From: Nocardioides soli
GTDB taxonomy: Bacteria > Actinomycetota > Actinomycetes > Propionibacteriales > Nocardioidaceae
Length of the DNA stretch: 64,000 nt
Direction of reading: 5' to 3'
NCBI RefSeq assembly: GCF_014191495.1
Contig: NZ_JACHWR010000002.1
Coordinates: 806,001 to 870,000 of the forward strand
The notes under the pieces are model-generated. The model was given only the letters and a program-made list of their open reading frames with translations, was not told the origin of the DNA and ran no database searches. The position numbers and the translations under genes were made by a program. Numbering within the stretch: position 1 is the stretch's first letter; every line of letters starts with the position of its first letter. Shown piece after piece: positions 9,041 through 18,371 of the stretch.

Positions 9041-12000
9041 CTAGTTCAGCCCGCCCGCCGCCACGACGTTCGCCCCGCCGGCCGCGACGACGTTCGCCCC
9101 GCCCGCAGCGACAACCTTTGCCCCATCGGGGAGCGTGATGATGTTGCCACCGCCGGCCGAGACTACGTTGGCGCCGCCCGCGGCGATGACGTTGAGCCCG
9201 CCGGCGGCCACGACGTTGGCGCCGCCCGCGGCGATGACGTTCATCCCACCGGCAGCCACGACGTTGCCGCCTCCGGCCGAGACGACGCCGTTGCCCCGCA
9301 CGAGCCAGAGGCCGCTGGCGACCGTCTGGGGGTTGACTGCCTGCGGCGCCTTGGTCACCGGTCCGCGCCACAGCTGCGCCACGCTGACCTGGTGGTTCTT
9401 GGCGATGGCGAGGATGCCGTCGGCGGTCGGCTGCACCGCGGCTGCGACCGCTCCGCCCCACTCGCGCACGCACTGCGCGACGAGCCCGAAGAAGTCCCCG
9501 ATGCCGATTCGTTGCGCGGTTGCCTGGTATCTCGCGGACCCGCGCTTCTTCACGGGGCCAGGGACGAACTTCGCGGCGCTTCCGGAGCCGCTGCGCTTGA
9601 AGCTCTGGCCGATCGCCGTCACGAAGCCAGTCTGCTTGGAGCGATCCACGACCTTGAACTCGGTCGAACCGTAGATCGAGTCACCAGAGGCGTCGCTCCA
9701 CTGCACGAGCACCCGGATCGTCCCGGCCTTGGTGGGCGTGAGCTTGATCGGCGCCACGCCGGACTCGATCGACTTGGAGGTGACCTCGCCGCCGCCGGCT
9801 CCGCTGAGATCCCAGGTCACGCTGGCGCGGTTGAGCGCCCGGCCCGAACGGTCACGCAGGATGATGCCGGCGACGTTGCGCTGGCCTGCGGTGAGCTGCA
9901 GATCGCCGTTGGCCGACGGCACTGGACCCGGATCTGTGGTGCCGAGGAAGCCGGTGTTCTTCCAGATCACGATGTCCGTCTTGGCCTGGTCGCTGGGGAT
10001 CGTCACGAGGAGGTCGTCGAGGTCCTTACTGAGGCTCTTGACGGTCGGTTCGTGGACCTTCGCCGAGGATGTGAGCCGAAGGTCCGGCGTCCCGCAACCG
10101 GCAGCCTTGAGTTGAGCGAGCGCGAGATCGAGCTCATCCTGCTTGATGGTCGAGCGCAGCTGGGCGCATTTGTTGCGGTCTGATCTCGCGCCCGCCCAGT
10201 AGCGCAGGACGACGGGGGCCGGGGCGCTGGCGCTGCCCGCGACGCGGGCGCGCGCGGCGGGCGTCTGGCTGACCACATCGCCGACCTTCCACTTCCCACC
10301 GCCGGGGCGCTTCCCGAGCTTGGCCGCGTCGCTGATGACCCGCTCGACCTTGGTGTCGGCGTACACGAGCGCCCGCTCGATCCGCTCTCGGGCGTCGTCG
10401 AGGGGACGGCCGGCGACGGCCGGCACGACCCGCTGGCCGTTGGTGTTCACGGTGCTGCGGACCACGAACCCGCTGGGCGCGTCGTCGGCTGCAGGCGGGG
10501 GGACGTGGACGTCCGGGTTCGGCGCCGGTGCCGGTGTCACCGGGCTCCGGGCGTCCACCACGACGACGTTGAGGGCATGGTCGGTCTGGTCGTCGCCGTC
10601 GCTGACGCGCAGCTCCACGGGATAGGTCCCGGCCGCTTCGAAGACGGCCGTCGCCTGCTCGCCGCTGGCGTCGTCGAAGTCGCCGTCACCGTCGAAGTCC
10701 CACGCCCACGACGTGATCGGCCCGTCCGCGTCGGTCGAAGTCGAGGTGAACCTGACGAGCTGGCCCGCCTGCGGCGGATGAGGCGACCATGTGAACGACG
10801 CGACGGGTGCCTGCGGCGTGGTGCCGTCGGCGTACGTCGAGCCGATGAGCACGTCCTTGTCGTCGTCGGCGAGGTCCTCCGCGCGCCACACGATGACCGG
10901 CGTGCCGCCGGGGCCGGCGGCCACCAGCGGCGCCTGCGAGCGGCGTGCCGTCGGGCTGACGCGCACCGGCGCGGAGGGGGTCCCTCCGGGCACGACCTGG
11001 GCCGTGAGGATGGCGTGGTCGTAGTTGAACGGGTTCTCGCTCTTGTCGCCGAGGTCGATACCCCACGCAGCGGTCGCCGTACCGTCGGCGGCGACGGTCA
11101 CTCCCGGCGCCCAGGGCAGGGTCGCGTTGTAGCCGGTCTCGTCGCCGAGCGACTGGGCGGCGCCCCATGCGCCGGCCGCCGAGCGCATGATCACGATGGG
11201 TCGTGCGCCGTTGGTCGTCGGGGACGCCTCGAACGCGCCGAGCGCGATGACGCCGCTGGCATTGCGCGCGAACCCAGCTTGCCAGGTGTCGCCGTAGCCA
11301 CCGGTCTGATCGTTGGCGAGCCCGAGCCTGCGGTTGGAGAGCATGGTGTGCGCACCGACGGTGCCGGTCGCGCTGATCGTCGTCGCGTAGGTCTTCGCGT
11401 AGGAGGCGGGGACCTCCTCCGGGTCCGGGTCGACCTCGGCCGAGTACACGAGGACTGCTTGGGCACCGTCGGCGATCATCGCCAGCTCCACGAGGCCCAG
11501 GCGCGCCGTGCCGGCGCACCCGTCCGGGCGAATGCCCTGCGCGGTCGACCAGCTGCCGCCGAGCGGTCGCACGGAGTAGCGCACGGTGCTGCAGGCGCCG
11601 CTGTAGTACCACCATGCAGCGACGGTCGTGCCGTCGTCGAGCGCGACGACGGTCGAGGCGGTCGCCTGGTCGGTGCCACTGTTGCCGGGGTCGACCGGGT
11701 TGAGCGTCTGGGCCGGCTCGAAGCCGAGAATCGGCGTGATCGCGTCGGGGTCGTCGATCCCGAACGAGCGAACCCGCAGGTCGTGCGGGCGGTTGGGCGG
11801 CGCCCAGTGTCGCCTGGACCAGGTGACCGTGGCCGTGCCCTCCTCGTCGAGCACGATGGTGGCGTCGTTGTTGCTGTCTGCGCCGTTGGCCGGGTCGTAG
11901 GGTGCGACCGGCGTCGCAGCCGTCCACGCGGACCGTCCACGCGGCCGCATCGCCACCCACGGTGCGCAGGTCATGGGGCCGTAGCCGTCGCACTCTTCCC

Positions 12001-12376
12001 ACAGCACGGCGGTGTCGCCGGCGGCGTTGGCGGCGACCTCGACCCAGGCGGGCCCGCGCATGATTGTCGCTCCAGCGGGACGCAGCGTCTGCGCGCTGCC
12101 CCAGCTGCCGGTCGCGGCCGAACGGGTGACGACCTTGATCGAGCAGCCGAGCGACAGGTCGGGATTCTGGGGGTCTCGTTCGCCGCACCACTGGTAGGCC
12201 GCAGTCACCCGGCCGTCGCCGTCAGCGGCGAGGTCGGCTGCGAGCATGCCTTGCTCAGTGCCTGCGGGCGGTGACACCGGCTCTGACGCACGCCATGCGG
12301 CGGCGGCACTGCCGGGGATCAGCAGGAGTCCGGCCAACGACAAGGCGACAGCGGACCGCAATGGGGATGGCGACAT
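9041..12376 (-). CDS. Large secreted protein with PKD domain, PASTA-like region and C-terminal octapeptide repeat
   Basis: 1111 residues from ATG 12376. I chose this start because it is followed at once by a signal peptide (SPLRSAVALSLAGLLLIP..AAAA); the open frame extends 55 codons further upstream with no signal-like features. Residues about 30-520 form a repetitive beta-rich region of unknown fold. A PKD domain follows near 525-605, with WDFDGDGDFDD and the closing YPVELRVSDGDD. A PASTA-like stretch is near 645-725. The last 90 residues repeat an eight-residue unit close to NVVAAGGx about eleven times. The stop codon is the TAG of the CTAG duplication at the IS1380 edge, so the insertion left the protein intact. 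Function unknown; probably extracellular or wall-associated. Confidence 0.8.
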   Translation of the reverse strand: MSPSPLRSAVALSLAGLLLIPGSAAAAWRASEPVSPPAGTEQGMLAADLAADGDGRVTAAYQWCGERDPQNPDLSLGCSIKVVTRSAATGSWGSAQTLRPAGATIMRGPAWVEVAANAAGDTAVLWEECDGYGPMTCAPWVAMRPRGRSAWTAATPVAPYDPANGADSNNDATIVLDEEGTATVTWSRRHWAPPNRPHDLRVRSFGIDDPDAITPILGFEPAQTLNPVDPGNSGTDQATASTVVALDDGTTVAAWWYYSGACSTVRYSVRPLGGSWSTAQGIRPDGCAGTARLGLVELAMIADGAQAVLVYSAEVDPDPEEVPASYAKTYATTISATGTVGAHTMLSNRRLGLANDQTGGYGDTWQAGFARNASGVIALGAFEASPTTNGARPIVIMRSAAGAWGAAQSLGDETGYNATLPWAPGVTVAADGTATAAWGIDLGDKSENPFNYDHAILTAQVVPGGTPSAPVRVSPTARRSQAPLVAAGPGGTPVIVWRAEDLADDDKDVLIGSTYADGTTPQAPVASFTWSPHPPQAGQLVRFTSTSTDADGPITSWAWDFDGDGDFDDASGEQATAVFEAAGTYPVELRVSDGDDQTDHALNVVVVDARSPVTPAPAPNPDVHVPPPAADDAPSGFVVRSTVNTNGQRVVPAVAGRPLDDARERIERALVYADTKVERVISDAAKLGKRPGGGKWKVGDVVSQTPAARARVAGSASAPAPVVLRYWAGARSDRNKCAQLRSTIKQDELDLALAQLKAAGCGTPDLRLTSSAKVHEPTVKSLSKDLDDLLVTIPSDQAKTDIVIWKNTGFLGTTDPGPVPSANGDLQLTAGQRNVAGIILRDRSGRALNRASVTWDLSGAGGGEVTSKSIESGVAPIKLTPTKAGTIRVLVQWSDASGDSIYGSTEFKVVDRSKQTGFVTAIGQSFKRSGSGSAAKFVPGPVKKRGSARYQATAQRIGIGDFFGLVAQCVREWGGAVAAAVQPTADGILAIAKNHQVSVAQLWRGPVTKAPQAVNPQTVASGLWLVRGNGVVSAGGGNVVAAGGMNVIAAGGANVVAAGGLNVIAAGGANVVSAGGGNIITLPDGAKVVAAGGANVVAAGGANVVAAGGLN

Positions 12377-13015
12377 CAGAACTCCGGGTGTCGAGACGCG
12401 AGCGAAGAGTGCGGGTGAGAACCTGCCATCCCGGGCTGGCAGGCCGGAGCGTACCGGACCCGCCCGCGAGTGCGTGGCAAGTCCAGCCGCGTGCGGGGCT
12501 CTCGAGCACGCCTTCTGTACCCGCGGCCGCGAAGGCATCACTGATCGGCGGCCGTCCGCGTGCGCGCGTCAGGCTCCTCGACCCCCAGGTCACACAGCGC
12601 CCGGCCGGACTCCCCAGTTGACGAGGTCATCAAGGCGACGACCAGGATCGGCCACCGCCCAGCGAGGCAGCTTCTTCTGCACCCTCAGTGCTAAGTACTT
12701 CCGTATCAGCCGTTGCTGCAACCGCAACGCTGCCTCCTCGCTCGACGAGCCCTCGCTCGTACCGCTGCCGCATCTCTCGGGGCCGCTGCACCGAACTGTG
12801 ACGGTCGGTCACGCGGCCCGGTCGGCCAGTGTGGTCATGTGGACGAAGCTGCCAGTGTCACCGCCGTGATGACCTGTTCGGTCGCCTGCTTCTCACGTGC
12901 GTGTCGCTGCGCGGCCAACAGTCATGGATGCCGAAGCGCAGACGCGTCCGCACCAGTCAGCCGACCGCTGCCGCCGCCCGCCCGCCTGCTCGAGCGGATC
13001 CGAGAGCGTCCGACG
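12377..13015. other. Gene-poor stretch upstream of the secreted protein
   Basis: No frame here has convincing coding bias. It must contain the promoter of the minus-strand secreted-protein gene, but I see no clear -35/-10 pair. With the integrase-like fragment just beyond it, this looks like decayed accessory DNA. Confidence 0.4.
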
Positions 13016-13222
13016 ATGCCGAGCTTCGGCGTCCGACGGCCCACGAGCTTGTTCGCTGATCTCGCCGACCTCGAGCTGCGCGATCTCGCGGAGAGCACCG
13101 AGGACAACTACCACGTCGGCCGAGATCACTACCGGCCGTGTCGAGTGGTTGCTCGGAAGGAGGGGCTCGGTGCGAGCTCGGCGACGAGGATCGCGGACCC
13201 CGTCGTCGGACGTCGGCGATGA
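13016..13222 (+). pseudogene. Possible tyrosine-integrase N-terminal fragment
   Basis: An ATG at 13016 opens a short frame reading FADLADLELRDLAESTEDNY and then HVGRDHY. This resembles the SAM-like core-binding start of phage-type tyrosine recombinases (typical pattern: W..DLAESTRDNYR..LR.HV). The similarity ends after about 40 residues and no catalytic R..HxxR..Y domain follows. If correct it is a remnant of a mobile element. The call rests on the motif alone and could be chance. Confidence 0.3.
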
Positions 13223-13335
13223 TGCCGCGCCGGTTGGCGCCGTCCTGGCGCGGGGATCCTGCACCTGCCACCAGTTGGGGAAGGCTCTCCGACCTGCGTC
13301 CGCAGGTCAGAGACCCCTCTCGTTGGATGGTTGCC

Positions 13336-14472
13336 TCACGTGACCGATCCTGGATTCGCCGGCGCGGGGCGGGTGCCTGCCAAGACGCCAGCAACGCCGG
13401 CTCCGATGGCCAGGACGACGGCAGCGACCATGAGCGACGAGCGGTATCCGCCGGCCAGGAGTGGTGCGGCCAGCAACGGCCCTACCACCTGCCCGCCGCC
13501 ATAGCCGAGTGTCATCAGCACGACGTCATTCCTGCGGCCGGTGTCACGGGCCACCATCAGCGCCAGCCAGGGAACGGCGATGATGGTGGCGCCGAACAGC
13601 ATGCCCGACGCCAGGGCGGCGGAGGGTGCAGTGGTCAGCACGGGAAGCGCAGCGGCGACCGCTTGCACCAGTAGCGCCATCGTCAACGCCGTAGCCCGCC
13701 GGACCCGCAGTGTCAGCCAGGTCCAGCAGGCGCAGGACGGGAGGGCGACCAGCCCGACGGCTACCCAGACCATCGACCCGACCCGGACCGGCGCGTTCTC
13801 GGAGACCGCTGCGACGAGAAAGGTGCCGATGATGATGTAGCCGACGCCCTCGATCGCGTATGCCACCCAGACCAGGCGGAATGGCCACGGGCCCGCAGGG
13901 GTGCCGCCCCTGCGCGTCTGCTCGTCAGCCGAGTGGACCCCGGCTGGTGAGCCCTTTCCCCAAGCCGCCACTCCCAGGGCGCATCCGACCGCGCCGGCAA
14001 GCCACCAGGCCTCTCGCCAGGCAGCATCGCCCAGGAGAGCGATCACGACTCCCGAGAGGACAATCCCGGCTCCGACTCCACCGAATCCCCAAGCCGCTGT
14101 GGTGCGACGAGCCACGCCACTCAACAGGTCGTCGACGCCGAGGACGAACAGCACGGCACCGCCGACCCCGGCCAGGAACCGTAGCGCCCCCCACGTGACG
14201 AGGCCGTCGGTCATGCCCATGGCGAAGAGGCTCAGGCAGATCGTGACGATGCAGACCCGGCGGAGGGGCAGGAGGTGAACGCGCCCCCGGAGGCCGAGGG
14301 CCCCGAGTGCTCCGATCGCGTAGCCGAGGTAGTTGAGGGTGGCGAGTACCGAGCCCGCCCTCGGCGACACGCCGGCGTGCTCCGTCATCAGGGGCAGGAT
14401 CGGCGTGAAGACGAAGCGGCCGACACCGACCCCGAGGGCGAGCAGGCAGGCTGATCTGACCAGCAGTGGCAT
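13336..14472 (-). CDS. MFS transporter, YbfB/YjiJ-like
   Basis: 378 residues, about 11-12 transmembrane helices throughout, no signal peptide. The N-terminal ALGVGVGRFVFTPILPLM segment and the following YLGYAIGALGA helix are characteristic of the YbfB/YjiJ branch of the major facilitator superfamily. It starts 20 bases after the stop of the aldehyde dehydrogenase gene and is the last gene of the minus-strand catabolic operon, so it may export a product or import a related substrate. Substrate cannot be read from sequence. Confidence 0.8.
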   Translation of the reverse strand: MPLLVRSACLLALGVGVGRFVFTPILPLMTEHAGVSPRAGSVLATLNYLGYAIGALGALGLRGRVHLLPLRRVCIVTICLSLFAMGMTDGLVTWGALRFLAGVGGAVLFVLGVDDLLSGVARRTTAAWGFGGVGAGIVLSGVVIALLGDAAWREAWWLAGAVGCALGVAAWGKGSPAGVHSADEQTRRGGTPAGPWPFRLVWVAYAIEGVGYIIIGTFLVAAVSENAPVRVGSMVWVAVGLVALPSCACWTWLTLRVRRATALTMALLVQAVAAALPVLTTAPSAALASGMLFGATIIAVPWLALMVARDTGRRNDVVLMTLGYGGGQVVGPLLAAPLLAGGYRSSLMVAAVVLAIGAGVAGVLAGTRPAPANPGSVT

Positions 14473-14492
14473 ACTGTGCCGGGCGGTCGTGG

Positions 14493-15851
14493 TCAGAGCC
14501 GGACGATGCGCTTGTTCATGAACTCCTCGATGCCCAGCGAACCGAGCTCGCGACCCATGCCGGAGCGCTTGATCCCACCGAACGGCAGGTCTGCCTGCGA
14601 GCCCTCCGGGGCGTTGATGTAGACCATGCCGACCTCGAGCCGACGACCGATCTCCCGGGCACGCTCGACGTCGGTGCTGAAGACGGCGGCACCGAGTCCG
14701 TACGGGTTGTCGTTCGCCAGCCGGACTGCCTCGTCTTCATTCTCGGCGCGATAGACGACGGCGACCGGGCCGAACAACTCCTCGGAGTAGGCATCGGTGC
14801 CCGGGCGAACGTCCGTCAGCACTGTTGCCTCGATGAAGGAGCCCGGACGGTCGAGGCGGCGGCCGCCGGTGCGGACGACGGCCCCTTGCTCGACCGCCTT
14901 GGCGATCTGGGCGGAGAGGTTGTCGGCGGCCTCGGCCGACGACAGCGGCGCCAGGGTAGTCGATTCCTCCTCGGGATCCCCCGGTGTGAGGCGGGCGGCC
15001 TCCGCTGTCACCGCTGCGACGAAGTCGTCGTAGATGTCCGACAAGACGATCATCCGCTTCGGCGCGTTGCATGCCTGTCCGGCATTGCCCATCCTCGCCG
15101 CAACGGCGAGCGCCGCGGTCTCCTGCACGTCCGCGGTGTCCAGCACGATGAAGGGGTCGGAGCCGCCCAGCTCGAGCACCACCTTCTTGAGGTTCTGGCC
15201 GGCTGCGGCGGCCACCGCCGCACCGGCTCGCTCGCTCCCCGTCAGCGATACGCCGTGGATGCGCGGGTCGGCGAGCATCCAGGCGATCTGCTCGTTGCTG
15301 GCATAGATGTTGATGTAGGCGCCGGTCGGCACTCCGGCGTCGTGCAGAAGCTTCTCGATGGCCGCCGAGGACGTCGGGCAGTTCGGTGCGTGCTTGAGCA
15401 GGATGGTGTTGCCGAGCAGCAGGTTCGGCGCAGCGAAGCGGGCGACCTGGTAGTACGGATAGTTCCAGGGCATGATGCCGATGAGCGCGCCGATCGAGCG
15501 CTTCTCGATGATCGCCCGACCACCCTCGACCTCGATCGACTCGTCGGCCAGCATGGACTCACCGTTGTCGGCGTAGTACCGGAAGATGTTCGCCGTGAGC
15601 GCCAGCTCGCCCTTCCCCTCCGCCGGGCGCTTACCCATCTCGCGCATGACCAAGAGGGCGAGCTCATCGGCGCGCTCCTCAAAGAGTTCGGCCGCTCGAC
15701 GCAGTCGAGCTGCGCGCTCAGCCAGGGGCGCCTCTCGCCACCTCTGGTGCGCGGCGTCGGCCCGTTCGACGGCGTCGTGGGCCGCCTGGTCGGTCATGGT
15801 GGGGAACTCTTGCTCCACGGCTCCGGTGGCCGGGTTGATGACTCGGTACAC
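14493..15851 (-). CDS. NAD(P)-dependent aldehyde dehydrogenase, succinate-semialdehyde type
   Basis: 452 residues from GTG 15851, chosen because AAGGGA precedes it and the product then begins VYRVINPATGAVEQEF, the usual N-terminus of short GabD-type enzymes; the open frame runs upstream without family similarity. Visible landmarks: PWNYPYYQVARFAAPNLL, catalytic glutamate in LELGGSDPF, catalytic cysteine in GNAGQAC, and EELFGPVAVVYR. Oxidises an aldehyde such as succinate semialdehyde to the acid in the cytoplasm. It sits between the cytidine-deaminase-family gene (38-bp gap) and the MFS gene, so it probably oxidises a semialdehyde made in the pathway of this operon. Confidence 0.87.
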   Translation of the reverse strand: MYRVINPATGAVEQEFPTMTDQAAHDAVERADAAHQRWREAPLAERAARLRRAAELFEERADELALLVMREMGKRPAEGKGELALTANIFRYYADNGESMLADESIEVEGGRAIIEKRSIGALIGIMPWNYPYYQVARFAAPNLLLGNTILLKHAPNCPTSSAAIEKLLHDAGVPTGAYINIYASNEQIAWMLADPRIHGVSLTGSERAGAAVAAAAGQNLKKVVLELGGSDPFIVLDTADVQETAALAVAARMGNAGQACNAPKRMIVLSDIYDDFVAAVTAEAARLTPGDPEEESTTLAPLSSAEAADNLSAQIAKAVEQGAVVRTGGRRLDRPGSFIEATVLTDVRPGTDAYSEELFGPVAVVYRAENEDEAVRLANDNPYGLGAAVFSTDVERAREIGRRLEVGMVYINAPEGSQADLPFGGIKRSGMGRELGSLGIEEFMNKRIVRL

Positions 15852-15889
15852 GAATGGTCCCTTCTCGAGAAGATACGGGGTGGTGAGGG

Positions 15890-16327
15890 TCAGGAGGGCG
15901 ACTCGCCCGGCAGCAGCCACGGCGCGGGGAGCAGGTCGCCGAAACGGGCACGGACGAGCCCGCCGAGGTGCGGCAGAACGACCGTCATCGACGGTACGAA
16001 GAACCCGAGTACCTCGCGGCAGACACCGCATGGAGAGGTGGGCTCCGGTCGGTCTGCCTCCGTCATGCGAATCACCGATGCGCAAGCCACGGGCTCGGCG
16101 AGGCCCTGGGAGAGCACCATTCCGAGTGCGATCTGCTCCGCACAGAGGTTCACGCGGCGCGAGCCCAGGTGGAGACCCGTGACGACGGAGCCATCTGCCA
16201 AGCGGAGCGCTGCGGCGACGTGGTGCCGGCCGGTCCGGAAGCCTGTGTCGAGCGCCGCCGTCGCCGCCTTCACGAGTGCCCGATCCAGGTCGTCGATCGG
16301 CTCGGTCGCGATGATGATGTCACTCAT
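15890..16327 (-). CDS. cdd: Cytidine deaminase family protein
   Basis: 145 residues, the normal size of tetrameric cytidine deaminases. Zinc site: Cys62 and catalytic Glu64 in NLCAEQIALG, with Cys100 and Cys103 in PCGVCREVL. Start ATG 16327 overlaps the stop of the permease gene upstream by ATGA, implying translational coupling. Family members deaminate cytidine or deoxycytidine, but some act on blasticidin or other aminated heterocycles. Placement directly behind a BMP-type ABC importer suggests it deaminates the imported compound. The zinc site is complete; the substrate is inference. Confidence 0.82.
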   Translation of the reverse strand: MSDIIIATEPIDDLDRALVKAATAALDTGFRTGRHHVAAALRLADGSVVTGLHLGSRRVNLCAEQIALGMVLSQGLAEPVACASVIRMTEADRPEPTSPCGVCREVLGFFVPSMTVVLPHLGGLVRARFGDLLPAPWLLPGESPS

Positions 16328-17262
16328 TCCGGTACCTCCCGGCGTCGTGTGGAGCCCAGGCGCCACATTCGGATTGCGCAGGTGATGCTGATCGCCACGA
16401 TGGCCAGGACGTAGGGCACCATCTCGACGATGTCCGGGGGCAGCGCGAGATCGCTCAGCTGCATTCGTAGTCCGAGCGCCTCGGCCAGGCCGAACACCAG
16501 GCTCGCCGCCAAGGTGCCCCACGGCTGCAGCTGGCCGAAAATCGCAGCGCTGAAGCCGGTGAATCCGCGGCCGGCCGTCATGCCCACGGTGAACTCCGAT
16601 GCATACCCGAGCGACAGGTGGGCGCCGGCCAGACCACACAGGACCCCGGAGTAGAGGACCGCCGTGGCCCTGACCAGGATCGGTGAGACGCCTGCGGTGC
16701 GCGCCGCGTCAGGCTTCTCGCCGACGGCGCGGATGGCGAGACCCAGCGGCGTCCGGTACAGCAGCACGTGGGTGAACGCGACCAGTCCGAGGGCGACGTA
16801 GACCAGCAGCGTCTGCCCGCTGATCGCCGGGCCGATGATCGGTATGTTCTCGACCCAGGGGATGTCGATGGCCGGCAGTCCGTGCATCCCCTCCGGCCGG
16901 TAGGTGCCCCGCACGTCGAAGATGGTCTGGAGCAGGAAGCCGGTGAGTCCGACCGCTAGCAGGTTGATCGCAATGCTGGCGACGATGTCGTTCGCGTTGA
17001 ACTTGAGCACTGCGAGCGCCAGTAGTGCGCTTGTCAGCGTGCCCGCGAGGATGCCGCCGAGGATTCCCAGGTACAGGTTTCCCGTCCACGCCGTCACGGC
17101 GATCGCCGCGAAGGAGCCGCTGATCATCTGGCCCTCCAGCGCGATGTTGTAGATGCCCGCGCGCATCGTGAGCAGACCACCGAGCGCCGCTAGGAGCACC
17201 GGCGTCGCGACCCGAATGGTGCTGGTCAGGAGGTCTGAGTCGAAGAAGTCTGAGAGGTTCAT
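16324..17262 (-). CDS. BMP-type ABC transporter permease (second, NupQ-like)
   Basis: 312 residues, about eight to ten membrane helices. The motif LLAALGGLLTMRAGIYNIALEGQM is typical of the shorter permease of nucleoside/BMP-type importers (BPD_transp_2 family). A further landmark is ALGLRMQ near the C-terminus. Its start overlaps the stop of the first permease (ATGA). It pairs with the gene at 17259-18371 to form the membrane channel of importer 1. Confidence 0.88.
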   Translation of the reverse strand: MNLSDFFDSDLLTSTIRVATPVLLAALGGLLTMRAGIYNIALEGQMISGSFAAIAVTAWTGNLYLGILGGILAGTLTSALLALAVLKFNANDIVASIAINLLAVGLTGFLLQTIFDVRGTYRPEGMHGLPAIDIPWVENIPIIGPAISGQTLLVYVALGLVAFTHVLLYRTPLGLAIRAVGEKPDAARTAGVSPILVRATAVLYSGVLCGLAGAHLSLGYASEFTVGMTAGRGFTGFSAAIFGQLQPWGTLAASLVFGLAEALGLRMQLSDLALPPDIVEMVPYVLAIVAISITCAIRMWRLGSTRRREVPE

Positions 17263-18371
17263 GCGCCCTCCTTCTCTTGGACACTGCGAACGAAGCGACT
17301 GAGGAGCCTCGGCTGACGACGGCCCAGGAACTGGTATCCGACCCGCGCAGTGATGACCAGGATCACGATCGCGGAGATGATGTCCACGACGTCGCGAGGA
17401 GTCTCCGTCTGCAACTGCAGCGTCGTTCCACCGGCCTTGAGACCGCCGAAGAACACACCGCCGAGGATGATCCCGAATGGGTTGTTCCCAGCCACGAGCG
17501 AGACCGCGATGCCTTGGAACCCGAGGTTGGCCGCGAACTCACTGGGCAGCCGATGCATGGACCCGAGCACCTCGAGACCGCCGGCGAGGCCGGCAAGGGC
17601 CCCCGAGATGAGCATGGTTCGCACCACGATCCACGGATTGTTCATCCCCGCGTACGACGCGAACTGGCGGTTGTCGCCGAAGATGCTGATCTCGAAGCCG
17701 TGTCGGGACCTCATGAGGTACCAGCCGATGAAGATCGCGACGGCGACGCTGATGTAGAAGCCGACGGTCGCGGGCTCCTGCCACTTCAGTGGCCGCAACC
17801 ACATGCTCTGATCGACCTGATCGGTCGACATCGAGGCCCCGAGTGCGCCCTGGCCCTTCATCGGACCGAGCACCAGCCAGGAGACCAGCAACGAGGCGAT
17901 CTCGATCAACAGGATCGTGGTGATGATCTCCGGGACGCCCCAACGCACCCGCAGAATCGCGGCAGGCAGCGCCCAGAGGGCGCCTCCGGTGAGCGACGCG
18001 ATGAGGACCACCAGCACGCCGAGGTTCGGGGAAAACAGCGGGGCGACGTATAGGGCGAAGGCCCCGCCGGCGAGAGCGCCGATGAGCAGCTGCCCGTCCA
18101 TGCCGATGTTCCAGACCCGCGCCCGGAAGGCGACCGCCGTCGCGAGCCCGGTGAGGATCATCGGCGTCGCCCATCGGAGCATGCCGTAGAAGTCGGTAAC
18201 GAAGCTGCCGAGCAGTGACTTGAAGACGGCCGGTACGTCGTAGCCGCTGACCAGGAGGACGACGGCCACGATCAGGAACGCCAGGAGGAGCGGTTCGAGC
18301 TGGCGCACGATGACTCTCAGTCCCGCGGTGGCCGCCGTCCGCATCCGCTGCATCGAGATGTCAACGCGCAC
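17259..18371 (-). CDS. BMP-type ABC transporter permease (first, NupP-like)
   Basis: 370 residues with an N-terminal cytoplasmic stretch and about ten helices. The segments YGMLRWATPMILTGLATAVAFR and WNIGMDGQLLIGALAGG are family landmarks of the longer permease of nucleoside-type importers. The first 11 bases overlap the end of the ATPase gene and its stop overlaps the next permease, so the transporter genes are tightly coupled. Confidence 0.88.
   Translation of the reverse strand: MRVDISMQRMRTAATAGLRVIVRQLEPLLLAFLIVAVVLLVSGYDVPAVFKSLLGSFVTDFYGMLRWATPMILTGLATAVAFRARVWNIGMDGQLLIGALAGGAFALYVAPLFSPNLGVLVVLIASLTGGALWALPAAILRVRWGVPEIITTILLIEIASLLVSWLVLGPMKGQGALGASMSTDQVDQSMWLRPLKWQEPATVGFYISVAVAIFIGWYLMRSRHGFEISIFGDNRQFASYAGMNNPWIVVRTMLISGALAGLAGGLEVLGSMHRLPSEFAANLGFQGIAVSLVAGNNPFGIILGGVFFGGLKAGGTTLQLQTETPRDVVDIISAIVILVITARVGYQFLGRRQPRLLSRFVRSVQEKEGA

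Noticed and set aside
10505..12274. A 589-codon plus-strand frame antisense to the PKD protein
   Set aside because: The minus-strand product has a signal peptide, PKD domain and repeats, so this is a shadow.
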